From: Carboxylicivirga longa
GTDB lineage: Bacteria; Bacteroidota; Bacteroidia; Bacteroidales; Marinilabiliaceae
Reading direction: 5' to 3'
DNA: 64,000 bases
NCBI RefSeq assembly: GCF_050589825.1
Contig: NZ_JBNGOZ010000021.1
Coordinates: 1-64,000 of the forward strand
Positions 25,034 to 33,462 of this stretch are shown piece by piece. The position numbers were made by a program, and so were the translations under genes. Each line of letters begins with the position of its first letter. Within the stretch, counting starts at the first letter, position 1. The notes beneath the pieces are model-generated. The model was given only the letters and a program-made list of their open reading frames with translations, searched no databases and was not told where the DNA came from.

Positions 25034-26287
25034 ATGGATAAACTGTTTACAAAATACTTTAATAAGCACGGACTTAACTTCGCAGATGCCCCTGTTGAAG
25101 GAGAGCTAAAAGTGGTGGTGCCGGTTTACCTCGAAGAGGATGCCTTACCCGATCTTTTGCAAAGTCTGCAGGCGGCGGCCAAGCATTACGCTCAGCCGGT
25201 TGAACTCATCCTTGTTTTTAATTATGCCACCCTGGCCGATGCCCTTGTTAAGGAACGGCAGCATCGCCTGATGGCCGAAGTGCAGGGGTATTTTTCACCA
25301 GCGAGTGGTCATCTGAATATCCGTTGCCTTACCGCCTTTGACATACCTAAAAAGCATGCAGGTGTGGGATACGCCCGTAAAGTGGGAATGGATTATGCTG
25401 CCTGGTCTTTCTACCAGCAGGGTAAGGGCAAAGGAATTATTGCATCACTGGATGCCGATTGCCATGTGGAACCGAATTATTTTAGCGCGCTCACATCAGC
25501 TTTTCAGGACACAAGTATGAATGCCTGTAGTATTTACTTTGAGCATCCGTTGGAGGGAAGTTGCGGTGCTGCTGTGTATGCCGCCATCGCCGAGTATGAG
25601 TTGCATCTGCGTTATTATGTGCAGGCATTGCGCAATGCCGGTTTTCCCTTGGCTTATCACACTGTAGGCTCATGTTTTGCCGTACGTAGCAATGCTTATG
25701 TAAGGGCAGGAGGGATGCCTCGTAAACAAGCCGGTGAAGATTTTTATTTTTTGCAAAAAGTGATTCAGCAAGGTGGTTTCTGTGATTTAAATACCACTAC
25801 GGTATATCCTTCATCACGCCCATCGGACCGTGTTCCCTTTGGCACAGGACCCTCGGTCAAAGGCATTGTAAGGTCAGGGGAGGAATATGCTACTTATAAT
25901 CTACAGGCTTTTTTGGATTTAAAGGATTTCTTACAGATTAAAGATGAGCTTTACACCCTTGATGAAGATCAGTACGAGGCTTTCACTTACCAACTGAGCG
26001 GTCGTATTCGCAGTTACCTACTGAATTCCGATTTTTTTAGGGCTTTAAAGCCAGTGAAGGAGAACTGTGCTTCATTAGCGGTCTTTAAGAAGCGTTTTTA
26101 TGAGGTTTTTAACGCTTTTCGGGTGGTTCGCTACCTCAATTATGTACACCGGCATTTTGTTGATAAAATGCCGGTGTTTGATGCTGCGCTAAGCCTCTAT
26201 GAACAGCAGCGTGGCATAATGCTGGATGTGTTTGATGCCGGTGCCCTTTTGCAGGCATACCGGCAACTGGAAAAAAAGGAGTGTTAA
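25034..26287 (+). CDS. family 2 glycosyltransferase-like protein
   Basis: I start at the ATG at 25034 (417 residues) rather than the in-frame TTG one codon upstream. The N-terminal half resembles a GT-A fold: VVVPVYLEEDALPDLL at about residues 29-44, a basic GVGYARKVGMDYA helix, then SLDADCHVEPNY, where DAD is the likely metal/nucleotide-sugar motif. A later AGEDFYFLQK segment matches the ED acceptor-side motif of GT2 enzymes. The C-terminal ~130 residues are helical and not recognised. The acceptor is unknown; nearby envelope genes suggest a surface glycan or glycolipid. The start lies almost on the preceding terminator and no Shine-Dalgarno sequence is visible. Confidence 0.75.
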   Translation: MDKLFTKYFNKHGLNFADAPVEGELKVVVPVYLEEDALPDLLQSLQAAAKHYAQPVELILVFNYATLADALVKERQHRLMAEVQGYFSPASGHLNIRCLTAFDIPKKHAGVGYARKVGMDYAAWSFYQQGKGKGIIASLDADCHVEPNYFSALTSAFQDTSMNACSIYFEHPLEGSCGAAVYAAIAEYELHLRYYVQALRNAGFPLAYHTVGSCFAVRSNAYVRAGGMPRKQAGEDFYFLQKVIQQGGFCDLNTTTVYPSSRPSDRVPFGTGPSVKGIVRSGEEYATYNLQAFLDLKDFLQIKDELYTLDEDQYEAFTYQLSGRIRSYLLNSDFFRALKPVKENCASLAVFKKRFYEVFNAFRVVRYLNYVHRHFVDKMPVFDAALSLYEQQRGIMLDVFDAGALLQAYRQLEKKEC

Positions 26288-26292
26288 GCCCT

Positions 26293-26616
26293 TTACTTTT
26301 TAATGCGCCGAAAACTGGCATAACTGTCCAGCACGGCCGTAAGGAGGATGAAAAGTATCCAATAGCGGCGCCCAGTTAGCATGGCCCAGCTTGCGGGCAG
26401 CAGCATGGCGGCGCTGTATAGTAAAATGGTATTAACACGTTTATTGATGTCGTGACATACTGCTCTGTTGTATGCTCTTATGCCCAGCATAATCAGTGAG
26501 CCTCCGGCAAAAACCCAGGCGCCGTAATAAATGTCGCTTATGTGCATTAGCACACCTAAAAAAACAAGTGCCATCCCCAGGTAATAGACGACACTGAAAA
26601 ATTTATAAATATTCAT
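26293..26616 (-). CDS. small multi-pass membrane protein, unknown function
   Basis: The product has 107 residues with about four hydrophobic segments (roughly 6-25, 30-48, 63-80, 85-100) and short basic connecting loops, including RAYNRAVCHDINKR. The C-terminus is basic (SFRRIKK), predicting a cytoplasmic end. It converges on the glycosyltransferase gene (5 bp apart) and lies 47 bp downstream of the FtsB/DivIC-like gene on the same strand, so the two may be co-transcribed. I recognise no family. Confidence 0.6.
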   Translation of the reverse strand: MNIYKFFSVVYYLGMALVFLGVLMHISDIYYGAWVFAGGSLIMLGIRAYNRAVCHDINKRVNTILLYSAAMLLPASWAMLTGRRYWILFILLTAVLDSYASFRRIKK

Positions 26617-26663
26617 TGTAATGGTTTGTTATTCAATTAGGAGATGAAGAGGTACAACTTCTT

Positions 26664-26972
26664 TTAGTCAGTCTCTTCGACTACAAAAATCACCTCGCCT
26701 TTTTTCTTCATCAGGTACTCTTCACGGGCAAATTTCTCCAGGTTATCACGGCTACTTTGCAACTCCTCCATCTTACGGTTGTTTTGAGTAATTTCATCAA
26801 TGTAATGTTGCTTTTCCTTCTCCAGCTGTTTGATACGCCGCGATAGTTGATAACGATCAATGAGGCTGTTCTGATCAAACAAGCCTATGTAAACAATAAA
26901 TGCCACAGCAGCCAGAAAAAATTTATTACTGATGAGTGGCCTGATGTATGTTTTAAATTTTGATCGTTGCAT
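26664..26972 (-). CDS. FtsB/DivIC-like septum formation protein
   Basis: The product has 102 residues: a short cytoplasmic N-terminus, one transmembrane helix (about 18-33, FFLAAVAFIVYIGLFD), then a heptad-rich coiled coil (about 38-85) with the conserved EEYLMKKKGEVIF end that typifies the DivIC/FtsB family in Bacteroidota. Such proteins bridge FtsL and FtsQ in the divisome, with the coiled coil in the periplasm. The length and motif order are normal. A TAnnTTTG box lies just upstream. Confidence 0.88.
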   Translation of the reverse strand: MQRSKFKTYIRPLISNKFFLAAVAFIVYIGLFDQNSLIDRYQLSRRIKQLEKEKQHYIDEITQNNRKMEELQSSRDNLEKFAREEYLMKKKGEVIFVVEETD

Positions 26973-26988
26973 TGGCTAAAGGTTTATA

Positions 26989-26996
26989 CAAAGGTA
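26989..26996 (-). promoter_or_regulatory. putative -7 box (TACCTTTG) for the ftsB-like gene
   Basis: It is an exact match to TAnnTTTG on the minus strand, 16 bp before the start codon. The -33 element is weak. Confidence 0.45.
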
Positions 26997-27123
26997 ATCT
27001 TTTATGTGCTAATAAAGCATAGCTATGCCTAAAATACACGTGCGCACTATGCGCTTTCCGTCCGTTTAATCCAGGATAGGGCAGCTTCATGCACTAATTT
27101 TAAAATAATCAAGGTGAGTGCTT

Positions 27124-27131
27124 TAAGTTTG
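27124..27131 (+). promoter_or_regulatory. putative -7 box (TAAGTTTG) for the kinase gene
   Basis: It is an exact TAnnTTTG match 27 bp before the ATG at 27159. No clear TTTG element lies 19-21 bp upstream. Confidence 0.4.
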
Positions 27132-27158
27132 TTATATAATTAGCTGTTGATTTTTGTT

Positions 27159-27935
27159 ATGAGGAAAATAGTAATAGCAAAAGCGTATTCACATCTCCGT
27201 TCTTATATTGAGAATATTCATACTTGCTTTGAGCAGGATGGAGAATTGATTTGGGATGAGCGCAATAAAATTAAGCGAATAAAGATTCAAGACACAGATT
27301 TATGTGTCAAAGCTTATGGTAAGCCCACACTATTTAATCGGGTCATGTATTCCTATATTCGAAAGTCCAAAGCTCAACGTTCCTATAATTACGCGCGTCG
27401 TATGGCAGTTTTAGGTATTGATACGCCGGAGCCCATAGCTTATGTAGAAGTATATAATGCGTGCCATTATCTTACGCATTCCTATTTTATCTGCCGCTTC
27501 GAAGAGGTGGAATTCAGCTTTGCCGAAGTTTTAGATAGTAACTCCCCTGATAAGCATCCGATTGTTAGTGGGTTTGTTAATTATATGATTAATGGATTGC
27601 ATGCCGCCGGAGTGTTTCATAAGGATTTTAACGGCACCAATGTATTGGTTAAAAACATGGGTCATAATCGCTATCAGTATCTGCTGATTGATTTGAATAG
27701 GGTACGTTTTAAAAGGCGAATTAATTACCACGAAGGCCTGCGTAATCTGCAGCAGATAAGCTCCAATCCCGAGTATTTAACCGTGCTGGCAAAATATTAC
27801 GCGCATATTAAAAAGATCGACGAAGATGATACCATCTACGAGGTGATGTTTCTGAAGTCCTACCTTCGCCTTAAAAGACGTTATACGAAACGATTTTTGC
27901 ACGCTCTCAAGTCAGTGGTGCAGCTGGCACATTAA
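27159..27935 (+). CDS. InaA/Kdo-type lipopolysaccharide kinase family protein
   Basis: I start at the ATG at 27159 (258 residues); the longer frame would need a TTG. It looks like a small protein-kinase-fold enzyme: KIQDTDLCVKAYG as the lysine strand, a GVFHKDFNGTNVLV segment equivalent to the HRD catalytic loop, and LIDLNRVRF in the DFG position. This pattern matches the lipopolysaccharide core heptose(I)/InaA kinase family, which phosphorylates sugars of the LPS inner core. The basic C-terminus (RLKRRYTKRF) may bind the membrane. It is monocistronic with its own terminator. The actual substrate cannot be read from the sequence. Confidence 0.8.
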   Translation: MRKIVIAKAYSHLRSYIENIHTCFEQDGELIWDERNKIKRIKIQDTDLCVKAYGKPTLFNRVMYSYIRKSKAQRSYNYARRMAVLGIDTPEPIAYVEVYNACHYLTHSYFICRFEEVEFSFAEVLDSNSPDKHPIVSGFVNYMINGLHAAGVFHKDFNGTNVLVKNMGHNRYQYLLIDLNRVRFKRRINYHEGLRNLQQISSNPEYLTVLAKYYAHIKKIDEDDTIYEVMFLKSYLRLKRRYTKRFLHALKSVVQLAH

Positions 27936-27962
27936 GTGGGTGGGTTTCTATGATTCCCAACA

Positions 27963-27990
27963 ATAAAGGCTCCAAATGTGGAGCCTTTAT
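27963..27990. terminator. bidirectional terminator between kinase and pruA
   Basis: A perfect 12-bp stem (ATAAAGGCTCCA / TGGAGCCTTTAT, loop AATG) sits between two convergent genes, with A- and T-rich ends on both sides. Confidence 0.85.
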
Positions 27991-28015
27991 ACCTTATCAA
28001 AATCAATAACAATGC

Positions 28016-29644
28016 TTATTCTGCAAGAAAAGGATATTTAAAGTCGTGAGGCGGAACAAAATTCTCTTTGATGGTGCGGGGGCTTACCCAGCGCATCAGG
28101 TTAATGGCCGATCCGGCTTTGTCATTAGTGCCCGATCCGCGTGACCCGCCAAAGGGCTGCTGTCCCACAACGGCACCCGTGGGCTTATCATTGATGTAGA
28201 AGTTACCGGCTGTATCTACCAGGCGTTTAGTGGCTTTCTCAATCACATATCGATCTTGAGCAAAGATACATCCCGTTAAGGCATAGATAGAGGTGGTATC
28301 CAATATGTCCATGGTTTCCTCAAATTGATTATCCTCATATACATAGATGGTTAACACCGGCCCAAAAAGCTCTTCTTGCATGGTTCTGTAGCGAGGATTG
28401 CTGGTTACAATAATGGTTGGCTCAATAAAATAACCCACCGACTTATCGTGGCCACCACCAATTACTACTTCAGCCTCGGGGCTGGCTTTGGCTTCATCAA
28501 TGGCACTGGCCAGTAGGTCGAACGAGGTCTCATCAATCACTGCATTCACAAAATTACTGAAGTCCTCGGGAGGCCCCATCTTCACCTCTTTCATCTGCTC
28601 TTTCACCAGGCCTAAAATCTCTTTCCAGCGGCTGGCCGGCATATAGGCACGTGAGGCGGCCGAGCATTTCTGTCCCTGATACTCAAAGGCGCCCCGCACA
28701 ATGGCTGTAGCTACCCCTTTGGCATCACACGATTTATGCGCCAGTATGTAGTCTTTACCACCCGTTTCACCAACGATGCGTGGGTAGGTCTTGTATTTTG
28801 CAATGTTATCACCTATGGCCTTCCAGGTGCTTTGGAATACACCTGTTGAGCCTGTGAAATGGAAACCGGCAAAGTCAGGGTGTGAAAATATCTCTTTAGC
28901 AGCTACCGGACCCGAGGCATATACCAGGTTAATAACGCCGTCGGGAACACCGGCTTCGCGGAATAGCTTCATGAGGAAATAGGCCGAGTAAACAGCAGTT
29001 TTTGATGGTTTCCACACGGTAACATTACCCATCATGGCCGGTGCGCTTTGCAGGTTACCTGCTATGGATGTAAAGTTAAATGGGGTGAGGGCGAAAACAA
29101 AACCTTCCAGCGGTCGGTATTCAACGCGATCCCATATGCCGGGTGCCGACTCGGGCTGACCGGCGTAAATCTCTGTCATGTATTGCACGTTGAAGCGGAA
29201 AAAGTCGGCCAGCTCACAGGCTGAGTCTATCTCGGCCTGAAAGGCGTTTTTGGACTGCCCCAGCATGGTAGCGGCATTAATCAGCTGGCGGTAGGGGCCT
29301 GCCAGCAGGTCAGCGGCCTTCAGGAAGATAGAGGCGCGATGCTCCCAGCTCAGGTTGGCCCATTTTTGTCGAGCCTTTAAAGCAGCATCAATGGCCTTGT
29401 GCACGTGCGTTTCATCGCCCTGATGATAATAACCAAGGGTGTGGGCGATCTCATGGGGTGGGTGAATGCGCTTTTTATTACCTGTTCGCACCTCTTCGCC
29501 GCCTATGAACATGGGGATGTCCAGTTCTTCGGAACGAAGTTTTTGCAGCATTTCTTTCAGCTCGGCTCTCTCGGGTGTTCCGGGAGCATAGCTTTTAATT
29601 GGCTCATTAACGGCCGGCGGTACTTGAAAAATTCCTTTTGGCAT
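28016..29644 (-). CDS. pruA: L-glutamate gamma-semialdehyde (P5C) dehydrogenase
   Basis: This 542-residue aldehyde dehydrogenase belongs to the delta-1-pyrroline-5-carboxylate dehydrogenase type 1 group (long, single-function form). It oxidises glutamate semialdehyde to glutamate with NAD+ in proline and arginine breakdown. Visible motifs are the NAD-binding TPFNFTS (about 187-193), FTGSTG (263-268), the general-base VGETGGK (E293), catalytic C327 in YQGQKCSAASRAY, and EELFGPVL near the C-terminus. No proline dehydrogenase gene is adjacent, so it is a stand-alone gene. It converges on the kinase gene across a shared terminator. Confidence 0.96.
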   Translation of the reverse strand: MPKGIFQVPPAVNEPIKSYAPGTPERAELKEMLQKLRSEELDIPMFIGGEEVRTGNKKRIHPPHEIAHTLGYYHQGDETHVHKAIDAALKARQKWANLSWEHRASIFLKAADLLAGPYRQLINAATMLGQSKNAFQAEIDSACELADFFRFNVQYMTEIYAGQPESAPGIWDRVEYRPLEGFVFALTPFNFTSIAGNLQSAPAMMGNVTVWKPSKTAVYSAYFLMKLFREAGVPDGVINLVYASGPVAAKEIFSHPDFAGFHFTGSTGVFQSTWKAIGDNIAKYKTYPRIVGETGGKDYILAHKSCDAKGVATAIVRGAFEYQGQKCSAASRAYMPASRWKEILGLVKEQMKEVKMGPPEDFSNFVNAVIDETSFDLLASAIDEAKASPEAEVVIGGGHDKSVGYFIEPTIIVTSNPRYRTMQEELFGPVLTIYVYEDNQFEETMDILDTTSIYALTGCIFAQDRYVIEKATKRLVDTAGNFYINDKPTGAVVGQQPFGGSRGSGTNDKAGSAINLMRWVSPRTIKENFVPPHDFKYPFLAE

Positions 29645-29725
29645 AGATTTATTTTTTCTGTTAGTAACTAGTTAATACAATAACGGATGAACCAGGCTTA
29701 ATATCCCAATGTATCAGGATGATAA

Positions 29726-29733
29726 CAAATCTA
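29726..29733 (-). promoter_or_regulatory. putative -7 box (TAGATTTG) for pruA
   Basis: It is an exact TAnnTTTG match on the minus strand, 81 bp before the start codon. No convincing -33 element is seen. Confidence 0.35.
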
Positions 29734-29824
29734 TGAAATTCTAAAATCGATGTACATGAATTATGTCAGGGTTTGGTTGGTTTTTCATTTGTTCAATTTT
29801 ATTTTTTTAAGGGTCAGATGGAAC

Positions 29825-30320
29825 TCAATCCCCCTGTACTTTTTAACTTGGCAAATGCGTATAAATTAATCCCCCCTTTTCCAAGGGGGATAATCCAATT
29901 CAGCTAGTTGCATGACATATAATCAACATCATAACACTGACTTCCACAGGGAAGTCATCTGTGTTCATCGGCGAAATCTGTGGAGATAAATTCAATCCCC
30001 CTGAGGCGTTTGAGTTGTGGGCTGTTGATGATTCCATCCCCTATTTCCAAGGGTGATAAACTTTATTTAGTCAGTCAAAAGGCACATTATTACTGTTATA
30101 ACACCTACTTTCCGTAGGAAAGTAATCTGTGTTCATCGGCGAAATCTGCGGACAGAAATTCAATCCCCCTGAGGCGTTTAGGTTGTGGGCTGTTGATAAA
30201 TTAATCCCCCTTTTCCAAGGGGGATAATATTTTTCATCTGGTCAAAGCTTATGTAATCAACTCTATAACACTTACTTTTTGCTTAAAAGTCATCTGTGTT
30301 CATCGGCGAAATATGCAGAC
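29825..30320 (-). repeat. tandem array of ~167-bp intergenic repeat (right array, inverted)
   Basis: Three units have anchor sequence CTGTGTTCATCGGCGAAAT beginning at 29959, 30127 and 30294 (periods 168 and 167), and a partial unit lies at 29825-29874. It is the reverse complement of the array at 79-536. The hairpin next to the anchor changes as pairs: GACTTCC/GGAAGTC, TACTTTCC/GGAAAGTA and ACTTTT/AAAAGT. The G/C hairpin ATCCCCCTT/AAGGGGGAT is intact in two of the three copies and degenerate in one. The array fills most of the 732-bp gap between pruA and the lipoprotein gene. Confidence 0.9.
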
Positions 30321-30353
30321 AAAAAAAGGCCATCTCTTACAAGACAGCCTTTT
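30321..30353 (-). terminator. intrinsic terminator of the lipoprotein gene
   Basis: Read on the minus strand, AAAAGGC-TG-TCT pairs with AGA-TG-GCCTTTT and is followed by T residues, 24 bp after the stop codon. Confidence 0.65.
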
Positions 30354-30376
30354 GAACGTATAAACTATGTGTAATG

Positions 30377-31540
30377 TTAGTTGGCGTTTGGCGTTAATTT
30401 TAAGCCAATTTCCATTGAGCGAGTAGAAGCTACGACTTCAGGTATGGCGACAAGGACAGGTTTTAGAAATAAATCAATTGTTCCTGCCATGTCAGCAGGT
30501 GCCTGAGCCTTAAGTAACTCAACGATCATGTTCACAAATGCTTCGTCCTCAAACATAGGAGCTACAGTTTGTAGCAAGGGTAGCAAGGTAGTTTCGTCCA
30601 GGTAGGCGATCATAGCACCTTGTTCGTCCGTTTTGTAAGTCAAAGGAATGCCTTCGCCCAACATGGGTGCAATTTGCTGAATTAAGGCAGCAATTGCCGC
30701 ATTAGGATCAGTACTTTTTGTGCTTTTAGTGGCACTGGCAATGATTTGCCCGGGGTTCAGGTACAAACGAATATCACTTTCATTGGCAGTGTACATAGCA
30801 ATGTTCAGGGGTGATGTTAACCATTCAGCTGCTTTCAGGCTGTCTTTGTATTCGGCCTGAATATTGCCGTTGGGTAAGAAGGAAACAGACTTAAGTACAC
30901 CGCATAACATTTGCGGTATTGTTTGCTCTTCTATTTTGGTCATCATCATGATCAAGTTTAAAGCACTTTGCATATCCCATCCTTCAGGATTTCCCATAAA
31001 CATGAAAGGATCAGCGTCCCAAAGAATATGAATAGGAGCATTATTCTCTCCTGTAATTACATTCCATGTAGTGCCATCCAAAGGCGTGGCGGGTAATTCA
31101 ACGCTTAGGTTTAAGGTTAAGGCATCAGCACTTGCCTCACCTGTGTAGGTGATTGTTCGGCCGTTGGCCTCATCAGTGCCGGTAAATGTTACTTTGTCGC
31201 CGGTAATCACAACGTTTTCAACATTAAGTGTTGTGCTTGCTTCGCCAGGAATAATGCCCGGAGAGGCGATTCCTTCAGTGCTTTTGGTCTGTGCAGTCAG
31301 GTTTAAGGGCTCACCGGCTAATGTAATGGTGGCTTTAGTTACATCCGCTACATTGGGTGTATAAGTGATTTGTTTACCCAACATGGCAGCATCGTTGTAT
31401 GTCAGCTGTAAGCCTGTGGCATCGGTATAAACCGTCTCTTCAACAGGACTAACAACCGGATCATCATCATCGCTACAAGCCGTAAAAACACTGGCTGTGA
31501 GCATAAAGCTCAAGGCATACAATAAATAATTCTTTTTCAT
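30377..31540 (-). CDS. Bacteroidota surface/periplasmic lipoprotein, unknown function
   Basis: The start is taken at 31540 (387 residues), where a canonical lipoprotein signal begins (MKKNYLLYALSFML...FTAC); ten upstream in-frame codons are discounted. The lipobox cysteine is followed by SDDDD, an acidic stretch resembling the lipoprotein export signal known from Bacteroidetes, so surface exposure is plausible. Residues 40-170 are beta-rich with repeated TYT and TLNLS motifs; residues 180-387 are more helical, with several Met/Leu-rich segments. It may belong to the DUF4925-type lipoproteins, but I cannot confirm this. It is a single gene with a good promoter and terminator. Confidence 0.8.
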   Translation of the reverse strand: MKKNYLLYALSFMLTASVFTACSDDDDPVVSPVEETVYTDATGLQLTYNDAAMLGKQITYTPNVADVTKATITLAGEPLNLTAQTKSTEGIASPGIIPGEASTTLNVENVVITGDKVTFTGTDEANGRTITYTGEASADALTLNLSVELPATPLDGTTWNVITGENNAPIHILWDADPFMFMGNPEGWDMQSALNLIMMMTKIEEQTIPQMLCGVLKSVSFLPNGNIQAEYKDSLKAAEWLTSPLNIAMYTANESDIRLYLNPGQIIASATKSTKSTDPNAAIAALIQQIAPMLGEGIPLTYKTDEQGAMIAYLDETTLLPLLQTVAPMFEDEAFVNMIVELLKAQAPADMAGTIDLFLKPVLVAIPEVVASTRSMEIGLKLTPNAN

Positions 31541-31567
31541 CTTAATTGTAAATTTATATTTGAGGTA

Positions 31568-31595
31568 CAAAAGTAAATTCTTCTCCTTCCTGCAA
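31568..31595 (-). promoter_or_regulatory. putative promoter of the lipoprotein gene
   Basis: On the minus strand, TTG (31595-31593) is followed after 17 bp by TACTTTTG (31575-31568), a full TAnnTTTG match, 27 bp before the start codon. This is one of the best promoter candidates in the window. Confidence 0.55.
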
Positions 31596-32030
31596 TTATT
31601 TTTAATGGATGAAAGGGCGTTTTGGCTGTTTGAAACGATTATTCAAAGGTTAAGGTGAGAACTTCTCTAAAGGCATGTAGTATTTAAAACTAAAGGGAAA
31701 TATATTCCACGTTTGCAAAAGATGTTTTTCCTCAGAAATAAGATTGGTCGGGGTAATTACATTATTTGGCAGCGGAAGAAAGGAAGAAAGTTTTGGCGCG
31801 TTCATATTGTTGTTGTTTGGGTTAGTTAAAATTAACAAAAAATTTTAAAGTTAAAGCGCTGATCGTCGGAGTTTTATGTTTGTTGGCTTTGTAAACAACA
31901 AATGATTAAAAAAGGGAGCAGACGAAATGCTGATTTCAACTTTGAAATCAAGTTCAGATTAACAGATGCGCCATAGTTCAAAGTAAACGGAGAAGGTTGA
32001 GTGCTGGCTGCAAGATATTGCAGTAATTAT
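31576..32030. other. gene-free AT-rich stretch with a 20-bp palindrome
   Basis: There is no supported gene. A perfect inverted repeat, TGATTTCAA-CT-TTGAAATCA, lies at 31931-31950. The two-base spacer makes it a poor RNA hairpin and more like a dimer-binding operator. A 62-codon minus-strand frame at 31650-31838 has no recognisable features. Confidence 0.55.
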
Positions 32031-33371
32031 TTATTGTTTGATACTGTGCTTTAGTGAGTTGGAAATATTAACACCGATCAGCCGCTCATAGTTGTCGCTG
32101 AAGCTTTTATAGTACACATAGATGATATAGTCATTTTCAGTCTGTCCATAGTTACCTTCAAAGCGTTCTACTTCAGCGCGAGTAGTATTGTTTTCTAAAA
32201 ACAGGTACTGGTAATTGTAAAACCCCTGCTTGAGTAGCAGTGTTGTCTCGTAGGTGTGGGTATTGAGGTTGTAGCGCATGCGGTTATTATCATTAAGCAG
32301 CCAATTGCTGAGGCCGCCAACAACATACAGATCTCCATCCACAAGAGGAGCTTGTAGCGGCAGTTTAAAATGAACGTAAGCATAGTCGGCTTCAATAGTC
32401 GCATCCGGATATTCCTTCACCTCAATGTAATATTTACCGTTGAAGTCCTCGCGGTAGAAATAGGGTTTCTTGCCCCTTAGGTTGTCGGGGAAGAGGGTGA
32501 AATGATAGTGGGGATCAAAAAATTCAATATTGGCAACATGCTCCGGAGCAAAGCGCGTGCTGCGTATATCGAGCCAGCGGTATTCGTTGCCGCCGTCGAA
32601 TAGATTCTCATGGTTATACGAGTAATCCAGCTCCTGATGGCGGATGAACAGCGGTTTTAAGTCATCAATGCGATTATCCCAGCGGCCGTTTTGCTGCAAT
32701 ACCACTTTTACTTCATCGCGCGGGTTGTCGATGCGGAAGTTAGGATGTTGAATGCTGAAGTTTAGCTCTTGCATGGAAGCACGGTAATTGGCATTGCCGG
32801 TGTACTTGATGCGCGGAATAATGCTAACAGCTTGTTCGCTTACATAAAAAGGACGCACCAGAATAGGTTCGTCTTCGTAGCCCAGTTCAAAGATTTTAAT
32901 AAGGTAGTTGCCCGATACTTTAAGCTTAATATCGTCGTTGGGAAAATCCAGTGTGTAATGGATGTAATCAAATGTTGTGTTAAACGAATAGGCATAGTCC
33001 TCTACGGCGTTGGGCATAAAACCGTCTATGTATTCGGTTTGCATCAGCCCCGAGGGTTCCCAATCGGAGGTGCAATGCACAATGCTGTATTGATAGTTTT
33101 TTGAGTCGTAGGCAAAGTCATCGAATTCCAGGGTAAGCTGTTCCTGGGGGTAAAGATTAATGATGGGGTAGGACATATTCCATCCTTTTTTATATACCTG
33201 TACGGTGTGTATATGACTAGCGGTTTGAGTGGGTATTTGACTTGTAGAGGCTTGTGTTGTAATATTTAAGGAGACTAGTATTGCAAGTAATAGTCCTTTT
33301 TTATTTAAAAAAAAAGATTTAAAACTCTTATATAAGGGATGAGGAAGATCAAATCGATTGAAATAAACCAT
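32031..33371 (-). CDS. type IX secretion system plug protein (DUF5103 family)
   Basis: The start is taken at 33371 (446 residues), giving a signal sequence (KKGLLLAILVSLNITTQAS); the longer frame would run into nqrA. The protein matches the DUF5103/T9SS plug family: an N-terminal beta domain with YPIINLYPQEQLTLEFDD and SDWEPSGL, a middle domain with FYVSEQAV and QELNFSIQHPNF, and a C-terminal strand-rich part with DGDLYVVGGLSNW. In the T9SS the plug closes the SprA translocon when no substrate is engaged. It is the only T9SS machine component in the window and supports the assignment of the adhesin at 2007-22868. It is divergent from nqrA. Confidence 0.88.
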   Translation of the reverse strand: MVYFNRFDLPHPLYKSFKSFFLNKKGLLLAILVSLNITTQASTSQIPTQTASHIHTVQVYKKGWNMSYPIINLYPQEQLTLEFDDFAYDSKNYQYSIVHCTSDWEPSGLMQTEYIDGFMPNAVEDYAYSFNTTFDYIHYTLDFPNDDIKLKVSGNYLIKIFELGYEDEPILVRPFYVSEQAVSIIPRIKYTGNANYRASMQELNFSIQHPNFRIDNPRDEVKVVLQQNGRWDNRIDDLKPLFIRHQELDYSYNHENLFDGGNEYRWLDIRSTRFAPEHVANIEFFDPHYHFTLFPDNLRGKKPYFYREDFNGKYYIEVKEYPDATIEADYAYVHFKLPLQAPLVDGDLYVVGGLSNWLLNDNNRMRYNLNTHTYETTLLLKQGFYNYQYLFLENNTTRAEVERFEGNYGQTENDYIIYVYYKSFSDNYERLIGVNISNSLKHSIKQ

Positions 33372-33423
33372 GCTAATAATGTTTTTACAAATGCAATATA
33401 TGCGGATTAGTGATAAATTTATG

Positions 33424-33431
33424 TATTTTTG
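33424..33431 (+). promoter_or_regulatory. putative -7 box (TATTTTTG) for the nqr operon
   Basis: It is an exact TAnnTTTG match 31 bp before the nqrA ATG in the 91-bp divergent intergenic region. The -33 element is not clear. Confidence 0.5.
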
Positions 33432-33462
33432 CGCGTAAAAATAAAAAAACCGTTTTTCAAAC

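Noticed and set aside
31650..31838. 62-codon minus-strand frame in the gap before the lipoprotein gene
   Set aside because: It has no ribosome site, no motif and a low-complexity Asn-rich start; it is probably chance.
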